DNA from: an uncultured Faecalibacterium sp.
Lineage (GTDB): Bacteria > Bacillota > Clostridia > Oscillospirales > Ruminococcaceae
Length of the DNA: 64,000 nt
Reading direction: 5' to 3'
Assembly: GCA_934533135.1 (NCBI GenBank)
Contig: CAKTBG010000002.1
Span: 62,001-126,000 of the forward strand
Part shown: positions 42,428 through 51,392 of the stretch, in pieces
How the letters are laid out: every line of letters begins with the position of its first letter
Position numbering within the stretch: the stretch's first letter is position 1
Notes under the pieces: model-generated
The model's database searches: none
Seen by the model: the letters and a program-made list of their open reading frames with translations, nothing else
What the model was told of the DNA's origin: nothing
Position numbers and translations under genes: made by a program

Positions 42428-43240
42428 ATGTACCGTTTGATGCAGCCGTCGGATCTGGCGGCAGTGCTCTCGCTCTGGAAGCGGGAGCGGGGAGACACGG
42501 AAGAATTTGCAAAAACTGCCATCGAGCGTTTTGCCGGTGTGCAGAATGTGTACATTGCGGAAGAAAACGACCGGATCGTGGCCTTTGCGCTGGCGGTGCC
42601 GGTGACGCTGCAGGGGAGACCGGGCAGCTACCTGTACGCACTTTGCGGACAGGGCAGCCTGCTTCTGGCCGGTCTGGTGGATCATCTTTGCGCCCAGCAG
42701 AAACTGCGGGGGATGGGATTCACCGTGACTGTGCCGACCAACGCTGAACAGAAGACGCTGCTGGAAGACAAAGGGTTCCAGCAGGCATTCCCGCTTCGCT
42801 GCCTGCCGCGGGAGGTGGATCGGAATCTGTGGAGTCAGGCCGAGTTTGACACGGTGACGGCCAAAAAACTCTGTGAACTGCGGGAGCGGTTCTGGCCGAA
42901 TACGGTGCAGTTTACCCCCGAGCGGATGGCGGTCGTGCTGGGTGATCTGTATTCCCGCGGAGCCACGCTGGTTTCCAGCGAGAAGGGCTATGGCGTCTAC
43001 TTCCGGAAGGAAGATACCCTCTACTTCGTGGAATTGATGGCGGACGACGACCGGTCGGCGGAAAAACTGATGGAGGCCGCCCGGGAGAAGGAAGTCATCG
43101 TGGAAAAGGCGGTCATCACCGTGGGGGCGATGCAGAACCTCTTTCTCGGCGAGGGCACCCGGCAGGATTACGGGATGATCCGGTTCGAGGGGGAAGCCTT
43201 CGATGTGTCCGAAAGCTATATGCGGCTGATGATGGATTAA
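42428..43240 (+). CDS. GNAT-like acetyltransferase domain protein
   Basis: 270 residues. The N-terminal half reads as a GNAT fold (MYRLMQPSDLAAVLSLWKR opening, VYIAEENDRIVAFALAVP central strands, LLAGLVDHLCAQQKLRGMGF acetyl-CoA-side region, EQKTLLEDKGF), and the second half looks like a second, diverged copy. The acetyl-CoA binding Q/RxxGxG/A signature is not clear, so activity is uncertain. Substrate unknown. GGAGG lies 11 bases before the ATG at 42428; the long frame from 42200 overlaps tmk and is not used. Fourth gene of the pcrA run. Confidence 0.7.
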   Translation: MYRLMQPSDLAAVLSLWKRERGDTEEFAKTAIERFAGVQNVYIAEENDRIVAFALAVPVTLQGRPGSYLYALCGQGSLLLAGLVDHLCAQQKLRGMGFTVTVPTNAEQKTLLEDKGFQQAFPLRCLPREVDRNLWSQAEFDTVTAKKLCELRERFWPNTVQFTPERMAVVLGDLYSRGATLVSSEKGYGVYFRKEDTLYFVELMADDDRSAEKLMEAAREKEVIVEKAVITVGAMQNLFLGEGTRQDYGMIRFEGEAFDVSESYMRLMMD

Positions 43241-43255
43241 AAAAGGAAGGTGCGT

Positions 43256-44383
43256 ATGGCACAAAAAGCGACCCACTCGCGCAAAAAAGGCGGGATCGGC
43301 AAGGTTCTGCTGGTACTGGTTCTGCTGCTGATTCTGGCGGCAGGCGGCGCATTTCTGCTGGCCAGACAGGAGATCGACGGCAAGGCGGGCGGAAAAACCG
43401 TCACCGTGACCATCCAGCAGGGCAGCGGCGTGGCGACCATCGCCAAAGAGCTGAAAAACGCGGGTGTCATCCGGTTTCCGCAGTTGTTCCGCTGGTACGT
43501 CGGCAAACAGGGCGCAGCGGCCAAGCTGCAATACGGCGAATTTGAATTGACCGTGGGAGAGTCTTATCCGGATCTCATCGGCGCATTGTCTGCCTATGCC
43601 AAGGCGGAGTCGGTGCGGTTGACCTTCCCGGAGGGCACCACCGCCATTGCGATGGCGCAAAAGATGGAAGAGGCCGGGCTGTGTACGGCCGAGGAATTTC
43701 TCGCAGAGGCCAACACCGGCGATTTCAGTGCGTACAAGTTCTGGCAGGATGTTCCAGAGGACAGGGATGCCCCCGACCGCTTCCTGAAGTGCGAGGGATA
43801 CCTCTTCCCGGATACCTACGAATTCCGGAAGGACGACACGGTCCACAATTACGTTGCAACGTTCTATGCGCACTTTGATAAACAGATCACCGACGCGATG
43901 TACCAGAAGATGGACGAGCAGGGGATGACCCTGCCCGAGCTGATCACGCTGGCGTCCTTCGTGCAGGAGGAAGCGGGAAACGATCAGGACGCGAACGTAG
44001 CGCAGGTGTTCCGCAACCGCCTGTCGGAAGGTTCACCCTACCCGAAACTTCAGAGCAATGTGTCCAGCTATGTCCAAAGCGATGCGGACAACAACTACCT
44101 CTGGAACTGGGTGGCTCCCTATTACGGCGGCTGGGAAAAGATCCCGCAGAACATCGTGGATGCGTACGATACCTACACGCACGCCGGTCTGCCCGCCGGT
44201 CCCATTTCCAACCCGGGGCTTGCGGCCATCGAAGCCGCCTTGGATCCGCAGTGTGATGCAGAAGTGCAGGATTGCTATTTCTTTGTCACAGACCGGACCG
44301 GCCGTTACTACTATGCCAAAACCTATGCGGAGCATACCGTCAACTGCGAAACGGCAGCGGCGGTCAACGCAAAATTGAACTAA
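43256..44383 (+). CDS. mltG: Endolytic murein transglycosylase MltG
   Basis: 375 residues. One N-terminal membrane helix (VLLVLVLLLILAAGGAFLL), a LysM-like subdomain, then the YceG/MltG domain: CEGYLFPDTYEF, LASFVQEEAG (catalytic glutamate), VFRNRLSEGSPYPKLQSN and the substrate-binding THAGLPAGPISNPGLAAIEAAL. It cuts nascent glycan strands and may terminate their elongation. The ATG at 43256 follows AAGGAAGG. It is followed by a U32 peptidase gene, the same order as yrrL-yrrN/yrrO in Bacillus. Confidence 0.95.
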   Translation: MAQKATHSRKKGGIGKVLLVLVLLLILAAGGAFLLARQEIDGKAGGKTVTVTIQQGSGVATIAKELKNAGVIRFPQLFRWYVGKQGAAAKLQYGEFELTVGESYPDLIGALSAYAKAESVRLTFPEGTTAIAMAQKMEEAGLCTAEEFLAEANTGDFSAYKFWQDVPEDRDAPDRFLKCEGYLFPDTYEFRKDDTVHNYVATFYAHFDKQITDAMYQKMDEQGMTLPELITLASFVQEEAGNDQDANVAQVFRNRLSEGSPYPKLQSNVSSYVQSDADNNYLWNWVAPYYGGWEKIPQNIVDAYDTYTHAGLPAGPISNPGLAAIEAALDPQCDAEVQDCYFFVTDRTGRYYYAKTYAEHTVNCETAAAVNAKLN

Positions 44384-44400
44384 AAGGAATGTGAAATCTC

Positions 44401-45621
44401 ATGCTTCAGATCCCAGAGCTTCTGTCTCCTGCAGGCGACCTCGAACGCCTGCGCTATGCCATCAACTACGGCGCAGACGCCGTTTATTGCAGTCTGCCGG
44501 AATTTGGAATGCGGTCGGCTCCGGCCAATTTCACCCCGGAGCAGCTGTCGGAAGGGGTCATCTATGCCCACGCCCGCGGCCGCAAGGTCTATCTGACCAT
44601 GAACACCCTGCCCACCAACGAGGAAGCCGACCGCCTGCCGCAGGCCATCAAGGATGCGGCGGCTGCCGGTGTGGATGCCTTTATCGTGGCCGATCTGGGG
44701 GTGTTGGATGCCTGCAAGACCTTTGCCCCTGAGATCGAAGTGCATCTGTCTACCCAGACCGGCATCACCAACTGGGCGGCGGCGCGTGCCGCCTACCACA
44801 TGGGTGCAAAGCGTGTGGTTCTGGCGCGGGAGCTGACGCTGCAGGACATCGCCACCATCCGCGACAAAACGCCGCCAGAGCTGGAAATCGAAGCCTTCGT
44901 CCACGGGGCAATGTGCATGAGCGTGTCGGGCCGCTGCCTGCTGTCCAATTACATGACCGGCCGTGACTCAAACCGGGGACAGTGCGCCCAGCCCTGCCGC
45001 TGGAAGTATTACCTCAGCGAAGAGACCCGTCCGGGTCAGCTCTATGAGATCGGCGAGAACGAGAACGGCAGCTATATCCTGAACGCCAACGATCTGTGTA
45101 CCGCACCGTTCCTGGATCTGATCTGCAAGGCGGGCGTGGACAGCCTGAAGATCGAGGGACGCGCCAAAACGTTTTATTATGTAGCCAGCGTCACGGCAGC
45201 GTACCGCAAGGCACTGGATCAGTATCTCGCGGACCCGATGAACGAGGAATTTGAGCTGCCTGAGGCGGTTCTGGAAGAACTGACTCGCACCAGTCATCGC
45301 CACTATTCGCCCGGCTTCTATTTTGGCCGCGAGCAGGCACGGCAGGCTACCGACAGTGCGACCTATATCCGCGAGTGGGAGTTTGTCGGCACGGTGGATC
45401 GCTGGGAGAACGGCGTGGCCTATTGCCAGCAGCGGGGCAAGTGGACCCTCGGCGACACGCTGGAAGTGCTCTGCCCGGATGGGCGCAGCATTCCGCTGAA
45501 CCCCGCATGGATCGAGAACGACGCCGGCGAGCGGGTGGAATCCACGCCCCACGCCATGGAAAAATACACCATCCCGACCCCGGAGCTGCCCCCCATGAGC
45601 CTGCTTCGCCGGAAGGTCTGA
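44401..45621 (+). CDS. U32 family peptidase-like protein (TrhP-type tRNA hydroxylation protein)
   Basis: 406 residues. U32 signatures: ELLSPAGDLERLRYAINYGADAVY at the N-terminus (in two parts), VHGAMCMSVSGRCLLSNYM with the family cysteines, and RGQCAQPCRWKY. The cysteine set (residues near 180, 187, 199, 203) fits the iron-sulfur site of TrhP/YegQ-like proteins that form 5-hydroxyuridine at tRNA position 34; the older peptidase name is not a proven function. DSLKIEGRAKTFYYVASVTAAYR is also conserved. Last gene of the run starting at pcrA, 17 bp after mltG. Confidence 0.9.
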   Translation: MLQIPELLSPAGDLERLRYAINYGADAVYCSLPEFGMRSAPANFTPEQLSEGVIYAHARGRKVYLTMNTLPTNEEADRLPQAIKDAAAAGVDAFIVADLGVLDACKTFAPEIEVHLSTQTGITNWAAARAAYHMGAKRVVLARELTLQDIATIRDKTPPELEIEAFVHGAMCMSVSGRCLLSNYMTGRDSNRGQCAQPCRWKYYLSEETRPGQLYEIGENENGSYILNANDLCTAPFLDLICKAGVDSLKIEGRAKTFYYVASVTAAYRKALDQYLADPMNEEFELPEAVLEELTRTSHRHYSPGFYFGREQARQATDSATYIREWEFVGTVDRWENGVAYCQQRGKWTLGDTLEVLCPDGRSIPLNPAWIENDAGERVESTPHAMEKYTIPTPELPPMSLLRRKV

Positions 45622-45658
45622 AACCGAAAACAGCACGGGCAAACAGCATGGATAGAGC

Positions 45659-45688
45659 AAAAAGGACTGCCAATGGCAGTCCTTTTCT
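45659..45688 (+). terminator. Terminator ending the pcrA-U32 run
   Basis: AAAAGGACTGCC-AAT-GGCAGTCCTTTT, a near-perfect hairpin. Confidence 0.8.
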
Positions 45689-45744
45689 GTTGGGAAAGGG
45701 GGCGGTTTCTGACGAGCGTTGCCTCTGCGCAGGATCATGTCGTC

Positions 45745-45775
45745 ACTTTTGTCCACGCTCCCCCGAGGGGTCAAA
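45745..45775 (-). repeat. Isolated degenerate CRISPR repeat
   Basis: The plus strand contains GTCCACGCTCCCC followed by CGAGGGG, matching 18 of the central bases of the array repeat with one deletion, but both ends have diverged (ACTTTT and TCAAAG). It is about 700 bp beyond the array and in the same orientation, so probably a relic. Confidence 0.5.
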
Positions 45776-45837
45776 GTGCTCATTTTGGAACACGAAAAAT
45801 CTTAGGAATGATGCGAGTTTGCAGCTGATCTTAACTT

Positions 45838-45867
45838 AAAAAGAGTTATAATACAGAAAAAGAGTTA
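45838..45867 (+). promoter_or_regulatory. Direct repeats around a -10 box
   Basis: AAAAAGAGTTA occurs at 45838-45848 and 45857-45867, about two helical turns apart, flanking TATAAT (45847-45852). It could be an operator for the gene at 45885. Confidence 0.4.
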
Positions 45868-45884
45868 AGAGTGGAGGCGAACAC

Positions 45885-46202
45885 ATGGAGTATCTCAATA
45901 AAGTCCTCGGAATTGAAGTTGTCTATAGGAATGGTAAGTTTGAGCATTTGCCCAATTTTATAGCCGCAAGGTATCGCTTGCAGAGGGTGTCTATGAATGG
46001 ACAAGGGGTGATTTTCCTTTATCCGAAGACAGAATTAGAGCAGGTCGAAGTGCTGAAAGAGCAGATTGCTCGGATACAAAAAAATGAGAACTTGCCTGTT
46101 GTGCTGGTGCTAAATGAACTTAGATTTCATCCGAAAAGATTTGTATATAGCACAGTGATCATAGAGCCATTTCAGTTGCCATGCAGAGATGCAGTGGCCT
46201 GA
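45885..46202 (+). CDS. Small protein, possibly a truncated MarR-type regulator N-terminus
   Basis: 105 residues, AT-richer than its neighbours. The layout (YLNKVLGIEVVYRNGKFEHLP, then FLYPKTELEQVEVLKEQIARIQ and LPVVLVLNEL) resembles the N-terminal 90-100 residues of a roughly 300-residue Clostridia family with a C-terminal MarR-like winged helix. If so, the DNA-binding part is missing here and the gene is a remnant; I have low certainty because the last 25 residues do not fit well. GTGGAGG precedes the ATG. It lies between the U32 gene and the old end of the CRISPR array. Confidence 0.5.
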   Translation: MEYLNKVLGIEVVYRNGKFEHLPNFIAARYRLQRVSMNGQGVIFLYPKTELEQVEVLKEQIARIQKNENLPVVLVLNELRFHPKRFVYSTVIIEPFQLPCRDAVA

Positions 46203-46420
46203 GATGGCTTTTTCAGATAAAGGCTCATTGAAGCCAAGGCGGATTGAAAACTGCTTTGGCTTTGATGAGCCTATTTTTGTGCTTTTTATAGCAGTTTGCG
46301 TTTTGAATGCACAAGCAACATCCGCAAACTGCATATCGCAAATATGCCGTTTCGATCGGCACTATTTTTGAAAATTGCGATAAATTCATTTGTGAAAAAA
46401 GTTGTCCAAGACTTGACATC
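46203..46420. other. AT-rich gap with no recognised gene
   Basis: No convincing coding region. An inverted pair CTTTGGCTT/AAGCCAAGG (46216-46262) could form a hairpin after the small gene. The stretch ends in the fossil repeat described next. Confidence 0.5.
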
Positions 46421-46424
46421 GGGC

Positions 46425-46468
46425 GGGAGCGACCCTTGCATAGTCGTGATTGTTCACGACAAACATAG
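46425..46468 (-). repeat. Fossil half-repeat plus spacer-length segment beyond the array
   Basis: GGGAGCGAC (46425-46433) equals the end of the array repeat as written on the plus strand. Exactly 35 bp, a normal spacer length, separate it from the first recognisable repeat at 46469. The other 24 bases of the expected repeat have decayed. Confidence 0.5.
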
Positions 46469-49199
46469 ATTTCTATCCACGCTCCCCGCGAGGAGAGCGA
46501 CCTTCCGAATCCTGCTTGTAGCCGCCATTCACCCAGTCATTTCTATCCACGCTCCCCGCGAGGGGAGCGACGTAGATATGCCGCCCCTCCGCACGGGGCG
46601 TGGATAATTTCTATCCACGCTCCCCGCGAGGGGAGCGACAACACGCCCACACCGGCGTCATAGAGGTCAGACGCATTTCTATCCACGCTCCCCGCGAGGG
46701 GAGCGACTTTCACGGTGCCGATCCTCATGGTCGCGGTGATATTTCTATCCACGCTCCCCGCGAGGGGAGCGACAAAGCGCATCAACGCACTGGGGCAGAC
46801 CTATTCTATTTCTATCCACGCTCCCCGCGAGGGGAGCGACGTTTTGGCTCCGGGAAACGACGCCCGACCGCTGGAATTTCTATCCACGCTCCCCGCGAGG
46901 GGAGCGACCTGTTCCGTCGACTGTGCTATAACAGAGGCATCAAATTTCTATCCACGCTCCCCGCGAGGGGAGCGACGTGTGGCCCCAGCGTGGCCCCGGA
47001 GCCACACAAAAATTTCTATCCACGCTCCCCGCGAGGGGAGCGACATGAGCACGGTGGCGCGGCCAGCCGGACGGTCAATTTCTATCCACGCTCCCCGCGA
47101 GGGGAGCGACCTGATTGTGATTTCCGGTACTTCTTTCATCAGCATTTCTATCCACGCTCCCCGCGAGGGGAGCGACATCAAGGGCAGCGACATTGCGCCG
47201 CTGCCCCGATATTTCTATCCACGCTCCCCGCGAGGGGAGCGACCAAGATCGATCCAACGGATGTTTTCTATCTTGCAAAATTTCTATCCACGCTCCCCGC
47301 GAGGGGAGCGACAATGGCTGGCTGAACACATGGACATTGCCACAGAGATTTCTATCCACGCTCCCCGCGAGGGGAGCGACACAGTCACAATATTCTACGC
47401 AATATATTGGAATCATTTCTATCCACGCTCCCCGCGAGGGGAGCGACTCCGGGCATGGGATAAGGTGCGCAGTGAGTTTTTATTTCTATCCACGCTCCCC
47501 GCGAGGGGAGCGACTATAGGTCTGTTCATCAATGCTTGAAGTATATTCATTTCTATCCACGCTCCCCGCGAGGGGAGCGACAGTGCAGGTTGTGCATGAT
47601 TGTTTTTTGCTGTATATTTCTATCCACGCTCCCCGCGAGGGGAGCGACTAGCATAGATCTGTATTGTGGGATATTGGCTCATTATTTCTATCCACGCTCC
47701 CCGCGAGGGGAGCGACTCTGCTCTCTGGGCTATGACCAGCTTGCCCAAATATTTCTATCCACGCTCCCCGCGAGGGGAGCGACCGCAGTTGCCGTTTCCG
47801 CAGCAGTGGCAGCATCCGAATTTCTATCCACGCTCCCCGCGAGGGGAGCGACCTCCCCGCAGAGGTGATCTCACCCGTGCCGGGAAGATTTCTATCCACG
47901 CTCCCCGCGAGGGGAGCGACCGGTATTTGTGCTATACTATAATCACAGCAAGGGATTTCTATCCACGCTCCCCGCGAGGGGAGCGACAGACATCCCGGCG
48001 GGAAGCATAGCACGGCATTTTGATTTCTATCCACGCTCCCCGCGAGGGGAGCGACGGATATCAGACGTACCAATTCTTTTCGCAATACATTTCTATCCAC
48101 GCTCCCCGCGAGGGGAGCGACAGGGCAAGGCGTGGTTTTTGGCGGTAGCGGTATCTATTTCTATCCACGCTCCCCGCGAGGGGAGCGACCGTACCTACGA
48201 TATTTATTTTAACGTAAATACGATATTTCTATCCACGCTCCCCGCGAGGGGAGCGACAAGGATGGTATCTGGTTCAGTTTGAGCCAGAAGATATTTCTAT
48301 CCACGCTCCCCGCGAGGGGAGCGACTCGTTATAATGAGGTGGGCAAACCGGCTCAGAAATTTCTATCCACGCTCCCCGCGAGGGGAGCGACACATGACTG
48401 GCAAGAGTCATACTGACGCTGAGGCATTTCTATCCACGCTCCCCGCGAGGGGAGCGACGCAGAAATCAACGCATTACCCGTAAGAGCCTATGTATTTCTA
48501 TCCACGCTCCCCGCGAGGGGAGCGACGTTGAAAGTGTCTCCGGGCAACACTTCGTCAACGTATTTCTATCCACGCTCCCCGCGAGGGGAGCGACTGACCC
48601 GTCTTTGCACCGAAATTCGCTTGCTTTAATTTCTATCCACGCTCCCCGCGAGGGGAGCGACCCTGTCTGCCATATCCGCAGAGAGGACCAGAAGTATTTC
48701 TATCCACGCTCCCCGCGAGGGGAGCGACGCAACAGCACAAGCAAACGCAATCCAGCTAGCACATTTCTATCCACGCTCCCCGCGAGGGGAGCGACCACTT
48801 CAGAACAGGATTCCCGCCGATCACATTCCATTTCTATCCACGCTCCCCGCGAGGGGAGCGACCTGTACTGGCGGCTGTTCCGTGGATATCGAATGATTTC
48901 TATCCACGCTCCCCGCGAGGGGAGCGACCGCCGGGAGATCATCCCGAACACCCACCACAACACATTTCTATCCACGCTCCCCGCGAGGGGAGCGACGACA
49001 AGAAAAGAATAACGAACGACCGCTATTTATCATTTCTATCCACGCTCCCCGCGAGGGGAGCGACCGCCGTACTGACAATATGTAACGGTGTAACGCGGTA
49101 TTTCTATCCACGCTCCCCGCGAGGGGAGCGACAACGCGCCGGACGTTCCCGCCGTAAGGCAGAGGAATTTCTATCCACGCTCCCCGCGAGGGGAGCGAC
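46469..49199 (-). CRISPR. Type I-C CRISPR array, 41 repeats and 40 spacers
   Basis: I counted 41 repeats of 33 bp beginning at 46469, 46539, 46607 and then about every 67 bp to 49167. On the transcribed (minus) strand the repeat starts GTCGCTCCCC, forms a GCTCCCC-TCGC-GGGGAGC hairpin and ends GTGGATAGAAAT, a type I-C repeat. Spacers are 33-37 bp. Repeats are essentially identical except the one at 46469, which has AGGAGAG for AGGGGAG; this marks the old, leader-distal end, while new spacers enter at the right next to cas2. Reading frames through the array with recurring SIHAPREGSD-like peptides are artefacts. Confidence 0.99.
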
Positions 49200-49386
49200 A
49201 GCAAAAACAGAGAGGAAAATCCCTGCTTTTGTTTCATTATACAACACTCTGCACGAATTTGGAAGAATTGTTTTTACAAAAAGGAAAAAACTGGGAAAAT
49301 TCATGCAAAGGGGACCTGCCATACTGGTGCGAAGGGAACGAGAAAACGATGGGTACTTCACCTTCGCACGGGCTGGCAGGCGAGGG
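49200..49386 (-). promoter_or_regulatory. CRISPR leader with pre-crRNA promoter
   Basis: AT-rich stretch between cas2 and the first repeat. On the minus strand TATAAT lies at 49236-49241 with a weak TTCCAA-type -35 at 17 bp, so transcription would begin near 49229, about 30 nt before the first repeat. Integration signals for Cas1-Cas2 should lie in 49200-49260. Confidence 0.75.
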
Positions 49387-49677
49387 TTAAAAGAGCAGGA
49401 GACCATCCTGCGCAAAGGGCGGGTGAACGCCGACGTGTTCGACCTTGCTTTGGTAGTGGTTGCCCAGCTGATAGAAGCGCAGACTGTCCAGAGCGGGGTC
49501 GATGATCTCCGTCAGCTCAGCCTTAAGCAGAACAAACTGCGCGGCATCCAGCAGGCACTCGAAGACGGAGTTCTGGACACGCTGCCCATAGCTGACGCAT
49601 TTCTTGGCAACTTTCCGGAGCCGTTTGCGTCCGGCGGGGGTCTCAGTGTTGACATCGTAAGTGATCAGTACCAGCAT
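49387..49677 (-). CDS. cas2: CRISPR-associated endonuclease Cas2
   Basis: 96 residues, standard size. It begins MLVLITYDVNTETPAGRKRL with the beta-strand aspartate (YDV) of the Cas2 ferredoxin-like fold and the RRLRKVAKKC-type basic helix; VQNSVFEC is also conserved. Cas2 dimer bridges two Cas1 dimers to capture and insert new spacers at the leader end. Last gene of the operon, 9 bp after cas1 and directly before the leader. Confidence 0.97.
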   Translation of the reverse strand: MLVLITYDVNTETPAGRKRLRKVAKKCVSYGQRVQNSVFECLLDAAQFVLLKAELTEIIDPALDSLRFYQLGNHYQSKVEHVGVHPPFAQDGLLLF

Positions 49678-49686
49678 AGGCAGCCC

Positions 49687-50718
49687 TCATTTCCAGAAAA
49701 ACGGCGGATAAACGTCCATATCACCGCGCAATGTCCGCGCCAGAAGCAGTGCTTGCACATGAGGCACCAGCCCCCATTCGATCTTTTCTTTCAGGAATGG
49801 ATGGGTGATCTGCTCACGCTTTTTGTCCTGCCATGCACCGAGAAACGCTTTGCGCCCGGCATCCGTCAGGAGCACGGCTCCATTTTCCTGCTTCTCGAAG
49901 TGTTTGGGGGTGAGGATCTTCTGGTTGATGCAGGAGAGCACGAATCGGTCGGCAAAAACGGCACGCAATTCCTCCATCAAGTCGAGCGCGAGACTTCGTC
50001 GTCCGGGGCGGGCGCGGTGCAGAAAGCCAACATAGGGATCCAGCCCGACGCCGTTCAGCGCGGCAGCACAGTCGCTGGCAAGCAGGGAGTAGGCGAACGA
50101 CAACAACGCGTTCACGTTGTCCATGGGTGGGCGGCGGTTTCGCACCGTAAACGGAAAATCGTCGTGCTGCTGTAAGATCAGGTGATCGAAACAGTCGAAG
50201 TACCGTTGCGCAGCCTCACCCTCCAAGCCGCGCAGCTGATCCAGATCCTCGCAGCTCTCAAGCAGCGGCAGAGCTGCAGCCAGCTGCGCGCTGGTTCGCT
50301 TCAACTGCTCCACGGGCACCCGCTGTGGGTGATCCCGGGTGGCTCGCTCGAGTACCCACCGGGCATTGTAGACTTTTCCCAGCAGAAAGGACCGGGCATA
50401 CAGGCAGCTCTGCGCTTCGTTGTCGGCGATGCGGTACTGCGCCTGCCGGAGCAGAACATTTCCGCAGGGATCGCCGACGGTTCGGGCGAGAAATCGACCC
50501 TGCGGCGAATAAAATGCAAGGTCAATGCCGCGCGCAGCGCAGGCACCCATCAGAGCCGGACTTGCCCCGGCATAGGTGAAGCAGAGGATCCCTTGCAGAA
50601 GGTGAAGCGGTTTGCGGTTGATCTCCTGCTTCTGGCAGGAGATGACGACGTTTTCGTTGTCCAGCGAAAGATAGTAGGTTTCGGTGGTGACATAGAGGGT
50701 GTTCAGCAGCTGTTTCAT
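49687..50718 (-). CDS. cas1: CRISPR-associated integrase Cas1 (type I-C)
   Basis: 343 residues. It starts MKQLLNTLYVTTETYYLSLD, a typical I-C opening, followed by an N-terminal beta domain and helical catalytic domain with ALNGVGLDPYVGFLHRARPGR (catalytic histidine) and LALDLMEELRAVFADR (acidic residues). The upstream extension of the frame is out of the real gene: the ATG at 50718 overlaps the cas4 stop by four bases. Works with Cas2 in spacer integration. Confidence 0.97.
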   Translation of the reverse strand: MKQLLNTLYVTTETYYLSLDNENVVISCQKQEINRKPLHLLQGILCFTYAGASPALMGACAARGIDLAFYSPQGRFLARTVGDPCGNVLLRQAQYRIADNEAQSCLYARSFLLGKVYNARWVLERATRDHPQRVPVEQLKRTSAQLAAALPLLESCEDLDQLRGLEGEAAQRYFDCFDHLILQQHDDFPFTVRNRRPPMDNVNALLSFAYSLLASDCAAALNGVGLDPYVGFLHRARPGRRSLALDLMEELRAVFADRFVLSCINQKILTPKHFEKQENGAVLLTDAGRKAFLGAWQDKKREQITHPFLKEKIEWGLVPHVQALLLARTLRGDMDVYPPFFWK

Positions 50719-51392
50719 GGCGATTCCTCCGTCTGAGCCGCTTCGTCCAAGTAGGCACGGAGATAGGCTTTCGGGTCGGCGCGGCGGCAAAGCACCGGGA
50801 GACAAAGCTCTTTCATCGAACAGGCATTGCAATGTGCCCCGGGTTTGACTTTTGGGGTGTAGCCGCGGGCAAAGTATTGGTTCATCTCGTCGGCCATGGC
50901 CTGTGTTTTCTGCCGCAGCTCTGTCGTCAGGGGCACCAACTCGCGCCGCCGGGTTGCCTCGTAGAAAAGTGCGCCCTGCGGAATGTCGCACACCAGCATT
51001 TCTTCCAACGCCATGGCCTGCGCACAGAGCTGCAGCCGGTCGGCATCGTTGGCTTTGGTGCGTCCATGCTTGTACTCTACGGGCAGAGGCTTCCAACGTC
51101 CTTCAACGTTCTGCAGCGGGATCCCCTCCGGGTCGATCCGGAACTCCACCACGTCGCAGTCACCGCTCAGCCGCAGCCGATGGCTGACCACCTTCATCCC
51201 CCGTGTGAGGAGCAGATCGCCGCGCCGCTCGCTTTGCGTGGTATCGTGGCAGCGTTTGTGGTCAAGCCGCCCCGCGGCCGTGAGATGGTTCTCGACCCAT
51301 TGCTGCTCAAGATAATTCAAAGCCCACTGCCGTCGGCAAAAGCAGAAATGCTGGATGCCGGACATTTGCAGGTAGTCATCAGAATTCATCAT
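50715..51392 (-). CDS. cas4: CRISPR-associated exonuclease Cas4
   Basis: 225 residues. RecB-like nuclease with the Fe-S cysteines: one near the N-terminus (HFCFCRRQWAL, residues 16-20) and a C-terminal cluster HCNACSMKELCLPVLC near residue 195. The nuclease core shows GMKVVSHRLRLSGDCDVVEF and PVEYKHGRTKANDADRLQLCAQA (catalytic D/E-K). Cas4 trims prespacers and checks the PAM so spacers integrate in the right direction. Two adjacent ATGs (51392, 51389) overlap the cas7 stop. Confidence 0.96.
   Translation of the reverse strand: MMNSDDYLQMSGIQHFCFCRRQWALNYLEQQWVENHLTAAGRLDHKRCHDTTQSERRGDLLLTRGMKVVSHRLRLSGDCDVVEFRIDPEGIPLQNVEGRWKPLPVEYKHGRTKANDADRLQLCAQAMALEEMLVCDIPQGALFYEATRRRELVPLTTELRQKTQAMADEMNQYFARGYTPKVKPGAHCNACSMKELCLPVLCRRADPKAYLRAYLDEAAQTEESP

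Noticed and set aside
46976..47011. Spacer with palindromic ends GTGTGGC/GCCACAC
   Set aside because: A single spacer of normal length; the symmetry likely reflects the source sequence.
46296..49237. Several long reading frames across the array encoding recurring SIHAPREGSD, FYPRSPRGER or FLSTLPARGAT peptides
   Set aside because: They are translations of the CRISPR repeat in all frames, with no ribosome binding sites; a known annotation artefact.
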